A stretch of 64,000 nucleotides of DNA from Aralia elata (GCA_034770075.1 CM068384.1:37297182-37361181); one strand, 5' to 3'; counted from the first letter of the stretch, positions 40,519 through 51,122 are shown. Translations and numbers: made by a program. Notes: a model not told the origin generated them from the sequence alone.

Positions 40519-41545
40519 GCAGGGTTCTTCTGGCCAACTTTGTTTAAAGATGCTCATCAGTTTGTTCTGAGATGTGATAGATGTTAACGAGTGGGAAACA
40601 TCTCTAAACGACATGAAATGCCTTTGAACATGATCCTTGAGGTTGAAGTCTTTGATGTTTGGGGTATAGACTTCATGGGACCATTCTCGCCCTCTTTCAA
40701 CAATCTATACAATCTCTTGGCAGTAGATTATATATCTAAATAGGTGGAGGCAACTGCATTGCCTACTAATGACTCCAAGGTAGTGCTGAAATTTTTTTCA
40801 AAAGAATATCTTCACAAGGTTCGGTACTCCAAGGGCCATGATCAGTGATGAAGGGAGTCATTTTTGTAATAAGCACTTTGTAGCCCTCTTGGGAAAATAT
40901 GGGGTCAATCATAGAATTGCTACTGTATATCATCCCCAGACCAATGGACAAGCTGAGGTTTCTAACAGAGAAGTGAAGAAAATTCTGGAAAAGATCGTCA
41001 ATCCTACAAGAAAAGATTGGTCAACAAAGCTGGATGATGCACTTTGGGCGTACAGAACGGCTTATAAAACACCCATTGGTATGTCACAATACCAGTTAGT
41101 TTATGGCAAGACATGCCATCTCCCAGTTGAACTTGAGCATAAGGCGTTCTGGACCATAAGAAAGATGAATTTTGATCTCACAGCTGCAGGAGAGAAAAGG
41201 CTTCTTCAGCTCAATGAACTTGATAAGTTCCGACTGCAAGCTTATGAGAATTCAAAATTGTACAAGGAGAAGGTAAAAAAATGGCATGATAAGAAAATTG
41301 TTGACAGAAAATTCGAGCCTGGCCAAGCAGTATTGCTCTACAATTCTAGATTGAGGCTTTTTCCAGGAAAGCTCAAATCACGTTGGTCGGGGCCCTTCGT
41401 GGTCAAGCACGCATTTTCGCACGGCGTTGTTGAAGTCTATGGTGATAATCCGGAGGAGACATTCAAAGTTAACGGGCAGCGTCTTAAGCATTATTGGGGT
41501 GGCAGCTTCGCTCGCCAGAAGACCTCGATCACTTTAGCCGATTAA
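40519..41545 (+). pseudogene. Ath-3 integrase core and C-terminal domain
   Basis: The first 300 bases contain stops at about 40585 and 40741 and a frameshift near 40800; WGIDFMGPFSP carries the first catalytic Asp. From 40838 a 235-residue frame is open: MISDEGSHFCNKHF with the second Asp, NGQAEVSNREVKKILEKI with the Glu, WAYRTAYKTPIGMSQYQLVYG, and the C-terminal SRLRLFPGKLKSRWSGPFVV with its GPF module. The normal pol stop is at 41543-41545. Confidence 0.88.
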
Positions 41546-41560
41546 CCTTGAATTGATGAG

Positions 41561-41609
41561 AAGTCGGGTCGAGGACTTTAGACCACGCGCTGGATGGGAG
41601 GAAACCCAT
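41561..41609 (+). promoter_or_regulatory. Ath-3 post-pol hairpins HP1 and HP2
   Basis: HP1 (41561-41578) is AAGTC, loop GGGTCGAG, GACTT. HP2 (41594-41609) is ATGGG, loop AGGAAA, CCCAT. HP1 starts 15 bases after the pol stop and the hairpins are 15 bases apart with GCGCT between. The outer pairs differ from Ath-2 and Ath-4 but still match. Confidence 0.68.
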
Positions 41610-41851
41610 TATCCTTATCCGTATCCTTTATATTTTGTTGCTATATTTCAGTTTCACAACTGTGCATTTTTATGTTTCTAAATTTTCCATATTTGCATTT
41701 TGGATATATAAATTATGCTCTCATTGTGCTCTAAATGTTGAATTTTTGGGCAAGATATTCAGAATATGTGTGGAATGTTGCTTAAAACAGGTTGGAAGAG
41801 TAAAGTTTGGTTTTGGATCAGATTTACAAAAGTGCAAGTTTGGGGATACAG

Positions 41852-42004
41852 GGAGTTGTCGCCCCGACGACAACTCGTAAGCCAATTTTCTCGCCCCAGC
41901 GACTGTCTCGCCCCGGCGACAAGTCAAACTCATTTGTCTCGCCCCGGCGACGCTCTCGCCCCGGCGGCGATTCTCAAGTATATTCTACCGCCCCAGCGGT
42001 AGAC
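41852..42004 (+). repeat. Ath-3 post-pol GC-palindrome cluster
   Basis: Six inverted motifs of the TCGCCCCGGCGA type lie in about 150 bases. The first has nine-base arms GAGTTGTCG and CGACAACTC around CCCCGA (41853-41876). The motif type is the complement-related form of the cluster in this element's LTRs. A TATA-like ATATATAAA lies about 150 bases upstream near 41704. Confidence 0.75.
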
Positions 42005-42757
42005 ACGGATTCCAGTTTTTAAAATACCCTTTCTACAGATCGTTCTTTTCATTCTATTTCCAATTCATTCACTCCCAGGCTCGGATTCCTCTCTCAAAGT
42101 AGCCGACTCACATGCTACACTGACCCACAATCAATTGCAACCCATTCCATTCAAATTGAGCACATCACCACTCAATTTCAACCGAAAATTTTGGAATTTC
42201 ATGGGATAATTGGGGAATTCAAGCTAGGGTTTATCTTCTGCGATTTTGCCCACTGAAATCATCCTAGGTATGTCATTGTTGAGCTGGGTACGCATTTCTA
42301 CTGTTTATTGATCATTGACCATGCATTTATAGTAATCAGTGAGGTTGAATTAGACTGAATTGAATTTTAGTTGGAATTGTTCATTATCTGCATTGGTTGA
42401 ACCACTTGTAACTGCTCTACTGTGAGATTGGGATTAATTTGCCATTGTGATCTTTGGTTTTAATTGCTTCTGCATTTTGGTTCATGATCATTACTACTTG
42501 GGTCTTCAGTGAGAATTAATATTGCAACTGTTGAAATTGCAACCTTAGTAATCAGTGAGGTGGGCTTTTGCTATGAACTGAAACTGTGGGATTGCACTAT
42601 ACTATTCATTTGTTGGGCCGATTGAGTTTGTGTTGGCTCAATCGGGTGTTGGTATATATATTGCTGGAATTGGTTTGTTGCAGTGAAATTGAAAATTAGT
42701 TGGAATCAAGTTTGGGGGTAGATTTTTGTGGTTTTTTGTGCCAAATACTGATCAATC
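42005..42757 (+). promoter_or_regulatory. Ath-3 ORF3 leader
   Basis: No ORF of note is present. A telo-box (TAGGGTTT) lies at 42225-42232, a donor-like CCTAG/GTATGT with intron start 42268, and an acceptor-like TTTGTTGCAG ending at 42683, giving a putative 416-base leader intron. At 42708-42720 the 13-base AAGTTTGGGGGTA is identical to the element's polypurine tract, 37 bases before the ORF3 ATG. The arrangement mirrors the LTR. Confidence 0.5.
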
Positions 42758-43867
42758 ATGCCGCCAAAGAGATTCAGAGGAGAGGGTTCCTCCACAACAC
42801 AGGAAAGAGCCTATGATCATAACAAGTTTGTCAGTGCTGAGGCCGCTACACGGTTTGACACTTTCATAACGGGTAAGGCTCTAATGCCCGAGCGTGGCCT
42901 GAGGCCTGGTTGGAGAGTGGATGGAGAGATGGTTGACCAAATTACAGAGAGAGAATGGGATACTTTCATTGAGCAGCCCGAGACAGCTGTGGTAGCCATT
43001 GTCCAGGAGTTCTATGCTAATGCAAAGGACATGCTACCATATACTGTGACTGTTCGGGGCAGGATCGTACCATTCAGTGCCCAGGCTATTAATGAGTACT
43101 ATGCATTGGACGCTCCTGTAGTGTGCCAGTATTCGGAGTTCCTGCGCTCTACACCCAATTATGACAGGATTGTGACTGACTTATGCAGACCTGGCACCAC
43201 ATGGGTGGCTAAGGGCACCAGAGGGGGTACGGTTTTTCATAGGAAGGAGTTAAGCCTATATGGTAAGATTTGGTATGCTTTTCTCTGCGCCAAGCTGATG
43301 CCCACTGTTCATGTTAGTGATGTTACGAAGGACAGGGCTGCACTCTTGTATACTATAGTCATGGACTACGCGATCGACGTGGGTCGCATCATTGAGGGTA
43401 ACATCCGTAGGATCCTGAGGAGTAATGTTCATGGAGGGTTACCACACCCGTCACTTATCTGCGGACTGTGCCGTGCTGCAGGAGTTCAGTGGGCCGAGGA
43501 TGAGGTAGTCCAGCAGCCACTGCTGGTCTTGGACCATAGGCTGATCTCTAGATACACAATTTGGGACCAGGCACAGTCGCACCTGCGGGGTCGAGGATTC
43601 ATTATTCAGCCCCAGGCAGACCCAGAGGGTGATCCTGATTCACCTACTGCTTCCAGTTCACAACCGCGAGCTCACTTCAGCATGCAGTTCAGAGATTTAC
43701 AGATGCTCACTGAAGAACGAGCTAAGAGGATTGAACGGCAGAATCAGAGACTGGCTGAGCGACAGGAGCACATGTTCAGCTACACCACGAGCTTCAATGC
43801 AGTTTTGGCTGAGCAGTTCGCGAGGCTGAATCCAGGGGGACCACCTATCCCATTTCCAGTGCCCTAG
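42758..43867 (+). CDS. Ath-3 ORF3, putative plant transposon protein family
   Basis: The complete 369-residue ORF starts MPPKRFRGEGSS. It has an N-terminal KRxRGE stretch, a folded middle (VVAIVQEFYANAKDM, VTVRGRIVPFSAQAINEYYAL, GKIWYAFLCAKLMPTVHVSDV, RAALLYTIVMDYAIDVGRII, GGLPHPSLICGLCRAAGV) and a helical C-terminus (MQFRDLQMLTEERAKRIERQ). This matches the family that I know as putative plant transposon protein. It occupies the env position but I see no signal peptide or transmembrane segment. Function unknown. It is the only fully open retroelement ORF in Ath-3. Confidence 0.88.
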   Translation: MPPKRFRGEGSSTTQERAYDHNKFVSAEAATRFDTFITGKALMPERGLRPGWRVDGEMVDQITEREWDTFIEQPETAVVAIVQEFYANAKDMLPYTVTVRGRIVPFSAQAINEYYALDAPVVCQYSEFLRSTPNYDRIVTDLCRPGTTWVAKGTRGGTVFHRKELSLYGKIWYAFLCAKLMPTVHVSDVTKDRAALLYTIVMDYAIDVGRIIEGNIRRILRSNVHGGLPHPSLICGLCRAAGVQWAEDEVVQQPLLVLDHRLISRYTIWDQAQSHLRGRGFIIQPQADPEGDPDSPTASSSQPRAHFSMQFRDLQMLTEERAKRIERQNQRLAERQEHMFSYTTSFNAVLAEQFARLNPGGPPIPFPVP

Positions 43868-44768
43868 CCACTCCCCCCTATCCACCATCTGATGCTGAGG
43901 TTGAGGATATCAACCAACCATGACACCACACTTATCAGGGGAGTCCTCAGTTTTACATTTTGTACTCTTTAGACAATGAGGACATTGTCCATCTTAAGTT
44001 TGGGGGTGGTTTTGCTATTTGCTATTTAGTAGTCGTTCCTTGTATTTCAGTTAGTTTAATGCTTTAGGTTTAATGCTTTAGCATGGTAGTTGTAGTTAGT
44101 ATACATGTTTTCAAGTTTTAAAGACGATTTTTGAAAGATTGCTTTTATTGAAAATAATCATGTGAAATATCATCAAAATGACTTTTCTTGCTATGAATGT
44201 TTATTACTATTAGTGTCATTTGTTGATGATCATTGTACACATTCATCGTTTACTTTCCTTTAGATTTATGGTTTCTCAGCATCTTGTAGAACTGCATTTA
44301 GAAGCATATGAGCAGTGCATTTAAGGAAAGCCGATGATGACTTGGTAATCACTGTTTTAATGTATTCAGTACTTTGGATCTGAATTGCTATATTAGAAAT
44401 GTTAACTTATGCCTATTTCTCTTGAATTTTTAACCCTTTGAGTTCCTAATGCACATTGCATTGTTGTTGAATACGTGAGATTTTATATTCAACTCTTTGA
44501 AACTGTTGCTCGTTAAAAGATAGGATAGTCTAAAAAAAATAAAAATTTAATAATAATAATATTATGCTTATTTACTGCTTCGATGTCTGTCTTGAATGCT
44601 GGTTATAATTGAAAATGAAATATAGATAGATATGAGCAGATCTTGACTAGTTTATCTTTGTGGCCTTTATCATTTAAACAAGTAAGCCCGTTAGAGCGTT
44701 TCTACGCTTGGTGCCCTAAAACCATCTAGGTTGGGAGTCATCGGTGGAAAGTTTGCTACATGGGTGAC
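43868..44768 (+). other. Ath-3 3' untranslated region, left part
   Basis: No gene is visible. HP3 lies at 43972-43989, followed by the polypurine-like AAGTTTGGGGGT at 43996-44007. The remainder is AT-rich. It continues at 56576 after the Ath-4 insertion. Confidence 0.7.
43972..43989 (+). promoter_or_regulatory. Ath-3 hairpin HP3
   Basis: Seven-pair stem: GACAATG and CATTGTC pair around AGGA. It lies about 105 bases after the ORF3 stop and just before a G-run. Confidence 0.68.
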
Positions 44769-46092
44769 TGATGAGTGGATTTTATACCTACGAATCAGGT
44801 ATTGTTAGGCTTAATTATTATGGTCTTTAAGTGTTTTTAGTATTATTTTACTTGTTTTTGGTGTTTATTTATTGTAGGTTGGAGCTGGAGGGGCAAAAGG
44901 GTAAATTTGGAGCTTAAAATACACTTGGTGGCATTTTTGTAATTATGTGGGCATGGGCTAGCGCCAACAGCGCTTGGGCTAGCGCCAGAGGCGCTAGTTC
45001 ACGATTTTGGTTGCTAAGGTTCAGCTGGAAAGGAAAAGAGAAGCCAATTCGAAAGAGGATTCTAGTTAATGTTGATCAGATAGTGAGAAGGAAACCCTAA
45101 GAAGGAACTTGGAGATTTTTATTATAATTAATCTACTTTACTTTTGAGAGAGAACAGAGAGATATTCTGTGGATTACTTTTGTTCAAGCATTGGATTTTG
45201 ATGTGGGATTAAGCTTACTTTGGAATTTTATTCGCAATTGGGTTTGATCAATCTACTTCTTCTTTATTCAATTGATTGTTTATTTTCCATGTGTAGATTT
45301 GATCCCATAATGGCTTTTGGTTCAGACATGAACTAATCTCCATTATGGGATTCTAACGGATTTTAATATGTAGTCTAATTATAAGCTTGATCGTTAGATT
45401 GTTTTGCATATCATAAGGAATTTCTATCATGATTGTTTTGCATGTATGAATGCTTGATCATCATTCGATTTCAGTACTTGTATGGAATTGAAAAATAACT
45501 TATAAGTATGGATTGTAATCATGATAGCTTGCGAATAAGAGGCTTAATTGGGTAGCTTAATATTTTGTGAGTCAGATAGAAATATACTGTTTCACCGTAA
45601 GAGTCAAAATAGGGACTTGTGCTTAAAATCAATATAATTGCAATATCACATAGAAATATAGTGATTTTGGTTATAGTGGTGATTATATGGTGTCTATCGA
45701 GTATGGATATTATGTAAGTAGGTCATAATGCATTGACAAATGGTTATGTCTATTTTAGTGTCCTTGGCTACTTTTCTGTGATATATGAACTTACTAGCAT
45801 GATAGTGGTAAGTAGATGAACTATTAAATGAAGTTAGGATCCTATTAACTCCAGACTTGATATATTTTGTTAGTATTTGCATATTTAGTTATTAATTGAT
45901 ATAGAAATAATTTTGTCACCAAAAGTAAGTCAATAGTTTAGGCAAATAAGTATAGTGATAGAACTGATGCATAGTGAATTAATTTAATCCTGTCTCCGTG
46001 GGACGATACTCAACTTCCTCTGTATTACTTGTTGACCACGTATACTTGCGTGAGTTAGAGCTCTTTTATTTAAGACTTAAAAAGAGGCAACA
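44769..46092 (+). repeat. Ath-4 5' LTR (1324 bp)
   Basis: It starts TGATGAGTGGATTTT and ends AGAGGCAACA. The palindrome CTAGCGCC-AGA-GGCGCTAG is at 44979-44997 with a second, weaker copy just before it. A telo-box (AAACCCTAA) lies at 45092-45100. There are no genes. Confidence 0.95.
44958..44999 (+). repeat. Ath-4 5' LTR palindromes
   Basis: Two adjacent copies occur: CTAGCGCC-AAC-AGCGCT (imperfect) and CTAGCGCC-AGA-GGCGCTAG (eight perfect pairs). In the 3' LTR the first copy has GTGCC for GCGCC and the second is unchanged. Confidence 0.75.
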
Positions 46093-46098
46093 AGTTTT

Positions 46099-46115
46099 TG
46101 GCGCCGTTGCCGGGG
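46099..46115 (+). promoter_or_regulatory. Ath-4 primer-binding site (Asp-tRNA)
   Basis: TGGCGCCGTTGCCGGGG lies six bases after the LTR end and is identical to the Ath-3 site. Confidence 0.92.
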
Positions 46116-46239
46116 TACAGGCGTTAGAGTTTTATTATTATCATCAGTTTTAAGCTATATTGTTTGACTTAGATAACTCTAATCTTTTCTCATTTATATT
46201 TTTATATTTGTTTTGGTTTCAGGTACTTGTAGAATTTTT
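46116..46239 (+). promoter_or_regulatory. Ath-4 gag leader with acceptor-like site
   Basis: TTTGTTTTGGTTTCAG ends at 46222, followed by GTACTTGTAG and the expected gag ATG at 46240. The layout matches Ath-3. No clear donor was found in this LTR, so the splice idea is weaker here. Confidence 0.4.
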
Positions 46240-46842
46240 ATGCACACACGCTCATCCAACTCAGAATTGACACCGCTCAGGATAATATTGACGGAAGAGG
46301 TTGGAAAGCAAGAGTGCGTAGGAATTTACAAGCACAGTTAGAAAGAACTATTCCGAAGATGGCGGAGGAACAAAGAATCGAGCAAAGAGAGGAACATAAA
46401 GCTTTGAGGGAGTATTCCATGTCAAACATCACTGGATTGCAGTCTAGCATAGTAAGACTGGCAATAGCAGCAAATACCTTTGAGATTAAACCAGGAACCA
46501 TTCAAATGGTGCAGAATTCGATCCAGTTTGGGGGTGCTGCTACAGACGATCCTAATGAGCATCTTTTAAGTTTCATTGAAATTTGTGATACATTCAGATA
46601 CAACGGGGTGATGGAGGATGCCATTCGACTAAGACTGTTTCCATTTTCATTAAGGGATAGAGCAAGAAGTTGGCTCCATTCTTTGCCTGCAGGATCAATT
46701 ACTACATGGGAGGACCTAGCACAAAAATTTCTAGCCAAGTTTTTCCCAATGGCTAAAACTGCAAAAACTAAGGACAGCAATTTCTCAATTTGAGCAACAA
46801 CAGGGTGAGTCCTTATACGAGGCTTGGGATAGGTACAAGGAG
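46240..46842 (+). pseudogene. Ath-4 Gag N-terminal and capsid part
   Basis: The ATG at 46240 is in a different frame from the capsid core, which is open from about 46281 to 46793. It reads FEIKPGTIQMVQNSIQFGGA, NEHLLSFIEICDTFRYNGVM, LRLFPFSLRDRARSWLHSLP and WEDLAQKFLAKFFPMAKTA. A second frameshift lies in an A-run near 46770. The protein is otherwise very similar to Ath-3 Gag. Confidence 0.87.
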
Positions 46843-47928
46843 ATGCTAAGGAAGTGTCCACAGCATGGGATGCTAGATTGGATGGTGATCAACACATTTT
46901 ATAATGGATTGGGATGGCAGTCTAGGCATATGGTAGATGTAGTTGCGGTTGGAGCTTTAGGGGCAAAGAGCTATGACGAGGCTTATAACCTTATTGAGAC
47001 TATGGCAGCAAATGATTTCCAGAATCCTACAGCCAGAACATCACAGCCAAGAGTTGCAGGTGTGTTGGAAGTGGATGCTATTACCCAGTTGTCAGCACAG
47101 ATGGCGGCTATGGCAAAGAAAATAGATTCGTTGTCGGAAAGCAAAGCCAAGTCAGTTGCCTTCGTATGTAAGATTTGCGCGGGGTCGCACTCAACAGATC
47201 AATGTGCTATCAACTCGGAGTCGGTGAAGTATGTGAACACTTATAAGAAAGACCAGGGTCAGTTTCAGAACACATACCACCCCAACAACCGCAATCATCC
47301 AAACTTTAGTTGGTCAAACAACCAAGGAAGTCAGCAGCAACATTTTCAGCAGAACAATCAGTTTCAACCAGCGCAGCAACAGTATGCTCCAAGACCACCT
47401 TTTCCACCGGGATATTCTCAACAATAACATCCTACTCCATATGCACCTACGCAGGAAAAGAAATCAGAAATGGAGGAGATGATGTTAAAGTACATGGCAA
47501 ATACAGAGGTGATGATCAAAAGCCAGGCAATGGCTATTAAAAATCTGGAAGCTCAGATGGGGCAAATGGAGACTATGCTTAACAGCAGGCCCCGGGGTTC
47601 ATTGCCAAGTAACACAGAGGCAAATCCACAGAGAGAAGGTAAGGAACAGTGTCAGACAATTACACTCAGATCGGGAAAGCAATATTCAGGAAATGCACCA
47701 GAAATAGCAGCACCGAGTTTACAAGGGGATGACACTGGGGTAGAAACTGAGACAGAAATTGAAGCTGAACAGAAAGAGAAGAAGGATGAGTCCGAGTCGC
47801 AACAAGTGGAGAAGGAGAAAGCTAGTTCAGATAAGAAGCCCGTGAATACAGTATCGCAAGTTCACCCTCGAGTTCCATATCCGCAAAGATTGAATAAGTA
47901 GAGGGATGATAAACAGTTCAGAAAGTTT
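46843..47928 (+). pseudogene. Ath-4 Gag C-terminal part with zinc knuckle
   Basis: One frame reads MLRKCPQHGMLDWMVINTFY, then the zinc knuckle CKICAGSHSTDQC and a Gln/Asn-rich stretch. A TAA follows at 47425-47427, then MGQMETMLNSRPRGSLPS and an acidic Lys/Glu linker. A TAG at 47899-47901 stands where Ath-1 has CAG. Both stops are explained by C-to-T. Confidence 0.87.
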
Positions 47929-49176
47929 TTGGAGGTTTTTAAGAAACTGCAGATCAACATACCCTTCGCGGAGGCATTGGAACAAATGCCAAGTTATGCA
48001 AAGTTCATGAAGGGTATACTGTCGAGGAAGAGAAGGTTAGACGAATTTGAGACAGTGGCTTTGACGGAGGAATGCAGTGCGGTGCTTCAGCGTAAATTAC
48101 CTCCAAAGTTGAAAGATCCGGGCAGTTTCACAATCCCATGCACGATCGGAAAGATGAGCTTCGATAAATGTTTGTGTGATCTTGGGGCAAGTATCAACCT
48201 GATGTCGTTGTCAGTATTCAGTCAGTTGGGATTGCCGGAACCAAGACCAACAAATATCTCTCTGCAGTTAGCCGATAGATCTATCACATATCCACGGGGG
48301 ATAGTGGAGGACGTACTAGTGAAAGTGGACAAATTTATCTTTCCGGCAGACTTCATCATTCTGGATTATGAGGAAGACAAAAATATACCAATCATACTAG
48401 GGAGACCATTCCTAGCCACGGGGAGAACTTTGATAGACGTGCAGAAAGGGGAGCTTATAATGCGGGTACATGACCAGGAGGTGACGTTTAACGTTTTCAA
48501 AGCAATGAAGCTCCCAACCGATGAAGAAGAATGCATCAGAGTAGACTTGGTGGATAGTATAGTGCATGATGAAGTTGAAAGTTTGTTGGGCTATGAACCA
48601 TTGCAGAGAGTGATTGCTAAAAATTCAGACTTGGAGGATGAAGAATGTGCCGAATTTGTACAATATTTGGATACCACCCCCAAATTCGGAAAATTCATAA
48701 CACCTATCGAGCCACTTACGAAAGCAGGAAAGACATCGGTAAAGTTGAAACCATCTCTGGAGACACCTCCCGAACGTGAACTTAAACCACTTCCAGAACA
48801 TCTCAGGTACGCATTTTTAAATAAAGATTCAAAGCTACCTGTGATTATTTCTTCTGCACTAACATCTTCTCAGGAGGAAAAGCTGCTACGAGTGCTTAGA
48901 GAGTTTAAATCAGCTATTGGATGGACCATAGCCGATATCAAGGGGATAAGCCCTTCTTTTTGCATGCATAAGATCATGCTGGAAGATGGTAGCAAGCCGA
49001 CAGTTGAACAGCAAAGAAGGCTCAATCCTATAATGAAAGAAGTGGTTAAGAAGGAGATACTGAAATGGCTGGATGCGGGAATAATCTACCCTATCTCGGA
49101 CAGTGCATGGGCGAGCCCTGTGCAGTGCGTACCAAAGAAGGGTGGAATGACCGTTGTCACCAATGAGAATAACTAG
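47929..49176 (+). CDS. Ath-4 aspartic protease and reverse transcriptase start
   Basis: The 415-residue open stretch begins with MPSYAKFMKGILSRKRRL. The protease follows (CLCDLGASINLMSLSVFSQLGL with catalytic Asp, LADRSITYPRGIVEDVLVKV, IPIILGRPFLATGRTLIDV), then the RT entry (WTIADIKGISPSFCMHKI, RRLNPIMKEVVKKEILKWLD, SPVQCVPKKGGMTVV). It ends at a TAG where Ath-3 has GAG. Confidence 0.9.
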   Translation: MEVFKKLQINIPFAEALEQMPSYAKFMKGILSRKRRLDEFETVALTEECSAVLQRKLPPKLKDPGSFTIPCTIGKMSFDKCLCDLGASINLMSLSVFSQLGLPEPRPTNISLQLADRSITYPRGIVEDVLVKVDKFIFPADFIILDYEEDKNIPIILGRPFLATGRTLIDVQKGELIMRVHDQEVTFNVFKAMKLPTDEEECIRVDLVDSIVHDEVESLLGYEPLQRVIAKNSDLEDEECAEFVQYLDTTPKFGKFITPIEPLTKAGKTSVKLKPSLETPPERELKPLPEHLRYAFLNKDSKLPVIISSALTSSQEEKLLRVLREFKSAIGWTIADIKGISPSFCMHKIMLEDGSKPTVEQQRRLNPIMKEVVKKEILKWLDAGIIYPISDSAWASPVQCVPKKGGMTVVTNENN

Positions 49177-51122
49177 CTGATCCCAACGAGAACCGTAACA
49201 GGGTGGAGAATTTGCATGGACTACCGCAAGCTTAACAAAGCTACAAGGAAGGACCATTTTCCACTTTCGTTTATCGATTAGATGTTGGACCGACTGGCGG
49301 GTCATGAGTACTATTGTCTTCTCGATGGATATTCAGGCTAAAATCAGATTACGATAGCTCCAGAAAACCAGGAAAAGACTACTTTTATATGTCCATACGG
49401 CACTTTTGCCTTTAGAAGAATGTCTTTCGGGTTGTGCAATGCTCCAGCCACTTTTCAGAGATGTATGACAGCGATTTTTTCAGACATGGTCGAACAGAAT
49501 GTTGAGGTATTTATGGACGACTTTTCGGTATTTGGTGATTCTTTCGATCTATGTCTTGAAAATTTGGTAATGGTTTTAAAGAGATGTGTTGAAACAAATT
49601 TAGTATTGAATTGGGAGAAGTGCCATTTTATGGTACAAGAAGGAGTAATACTGGGACACAAAGTGTCGAAGAAAGGCATTGAGGTGGACAGGGCAAAGCT
49701 GGAAACGATTGAGAATTTACCTCCACCTACGTCAGTAAGAGGTGTCCGCAGTTTTCTTAGTCATGCAGGTTTCTACCGCAGATTCATCAAGGACTTCTCC
49801 AAGATAACTAAACCATTGTGCAGTTTATTGGAGAAGGATGCACAGTTTAATTTTGATGAGGCTTGCATGAGGGCATTTGAGCATTTAAAGAACAAGTTAA
49901 CTTCAGCACCAGTTATCACAGCACCAGATTGGGCGTTGCCGTTTAAGCTGATGTGTGATGCCAGTGATTACGCAGTAGGGGCTGTTTTGGGGCAAAGGAA
50001 GGAGAAGATGTTTCATGTGATATACTATGCCAGCAAGACCCTTACAGATGCACAGTTAAACTACACCACCACAGAGAAAGAGTTATTGGCAGTGGTGTAC
50101 GCTTTTGATAAATTTAGGGCATATCTGATAGGCACAAAGGTAATAGTGTATACGGATCACTCGGTAATTCGACACTTAGTGGCGAAGAAGGATGCAAAGC
50201 CCAGGTTGATCAGGTGGATATTGCTGTTGCAAGAATTTGATTTGGAGATCAAGGATAGGAAGGGTACCGAAAACCAAGTGGCAGACCACTTGTCTCGACT
50301 AGAGCAGCCGGAAAGGGAGATAGAAGACAAAGTTGAAATTAATGAATCTTTTTCGGATGAGCAGTTGTTTGTGGTGCAAGGGGAAGTGCCATGGTTTGCG
50401 GACTACGCAAATTATTTGGTGAGTAAGATGATACCTTCTGACTTGGTGGGGCACCAAAAGAAAAAGTTCTTGCACGATGTTAAATGGTATATATGGGATG
50501 AGCCGTATTTGTTTAAACAGTGTGCGGATCAGATGATAAGAAGGTGTATCCCATACAGTGAGACCGAAGGGATTTTACAGGATTGCCATTCTTCTGTGTA
50601 TGGAGGACATTATGGAGGAGAGAGAACAGCGGCTAGAGTACTTCAAGCAGGATTCTACTGGTCAACAATCTTTAAAGATGCTTACAGTTTTGTTCAGCGG
50701 TGTGATAGATGTCAGAGAGTTGGTAATATTTCAAAGAGGAATGAAATGCCTTTGAATACAATCCTTGAAGTAGAAGTTTTCGACGTTTGTGGGATTGATT
50801 TCATGGGTCCTTTCGTGTCTTCGTGCGGTAATCTCTACATCTTGTTAGCAGTTGACTATGTGTCTAAATGGGTAAAAGTGGCAGCACTCCCGACAAATGA
50901 TGCCAAGGTAGTCCTAAACTTTTTGCATCGCAGTATTTTCACTAGATTTGGGACTCCTAGGGCTATTATCAGTGATGAAGGTAGTCATTTCTGCAACAGG
51001 CAGTTCACAGCTTTGCTGGCTAAGTATGGGGTAAATCATCGTATTGCTACAGCTTATCACCCCAGACAAACGGCCAAGCGGAAGTATCCAATCGAGAAGT
51101 AAAAAGAATCCTCGAAAAAATT
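49177..51122 (+). pseudogene. Ath-4 reverse transcriptase, RNase H and integrase
   Basis: The same frame continues with stops at about 49280 and 49339. It is then open for 560 residues from 49420: FGLCNAPATFQRCM, FMDD (residues 31-34), LGHKVSKKGIEVD, RNase H with CDASDYAVGAVLGQ, TTEKELLAVVYA, YTDHSVIRHL and VADHLSRLE. Integrase follows with GGHYGGERTA, a CDRC pair, GIDFMGPF and ISDEGSHFCN. All RNase H acids are present. A one-base loss near 51063 breaks the frame just before the catalytic Glu, and the residue before GIDF is Cys rather than Trp. Confidence 0.9.

Noticed and set aside
46099..46115. Asp-tRNA-like sequence as a tRNA gene
   Set aside because: Only 17 bases complementary to a tRNA 3' end are present, at the LTR edge; it is a primer-binding site.
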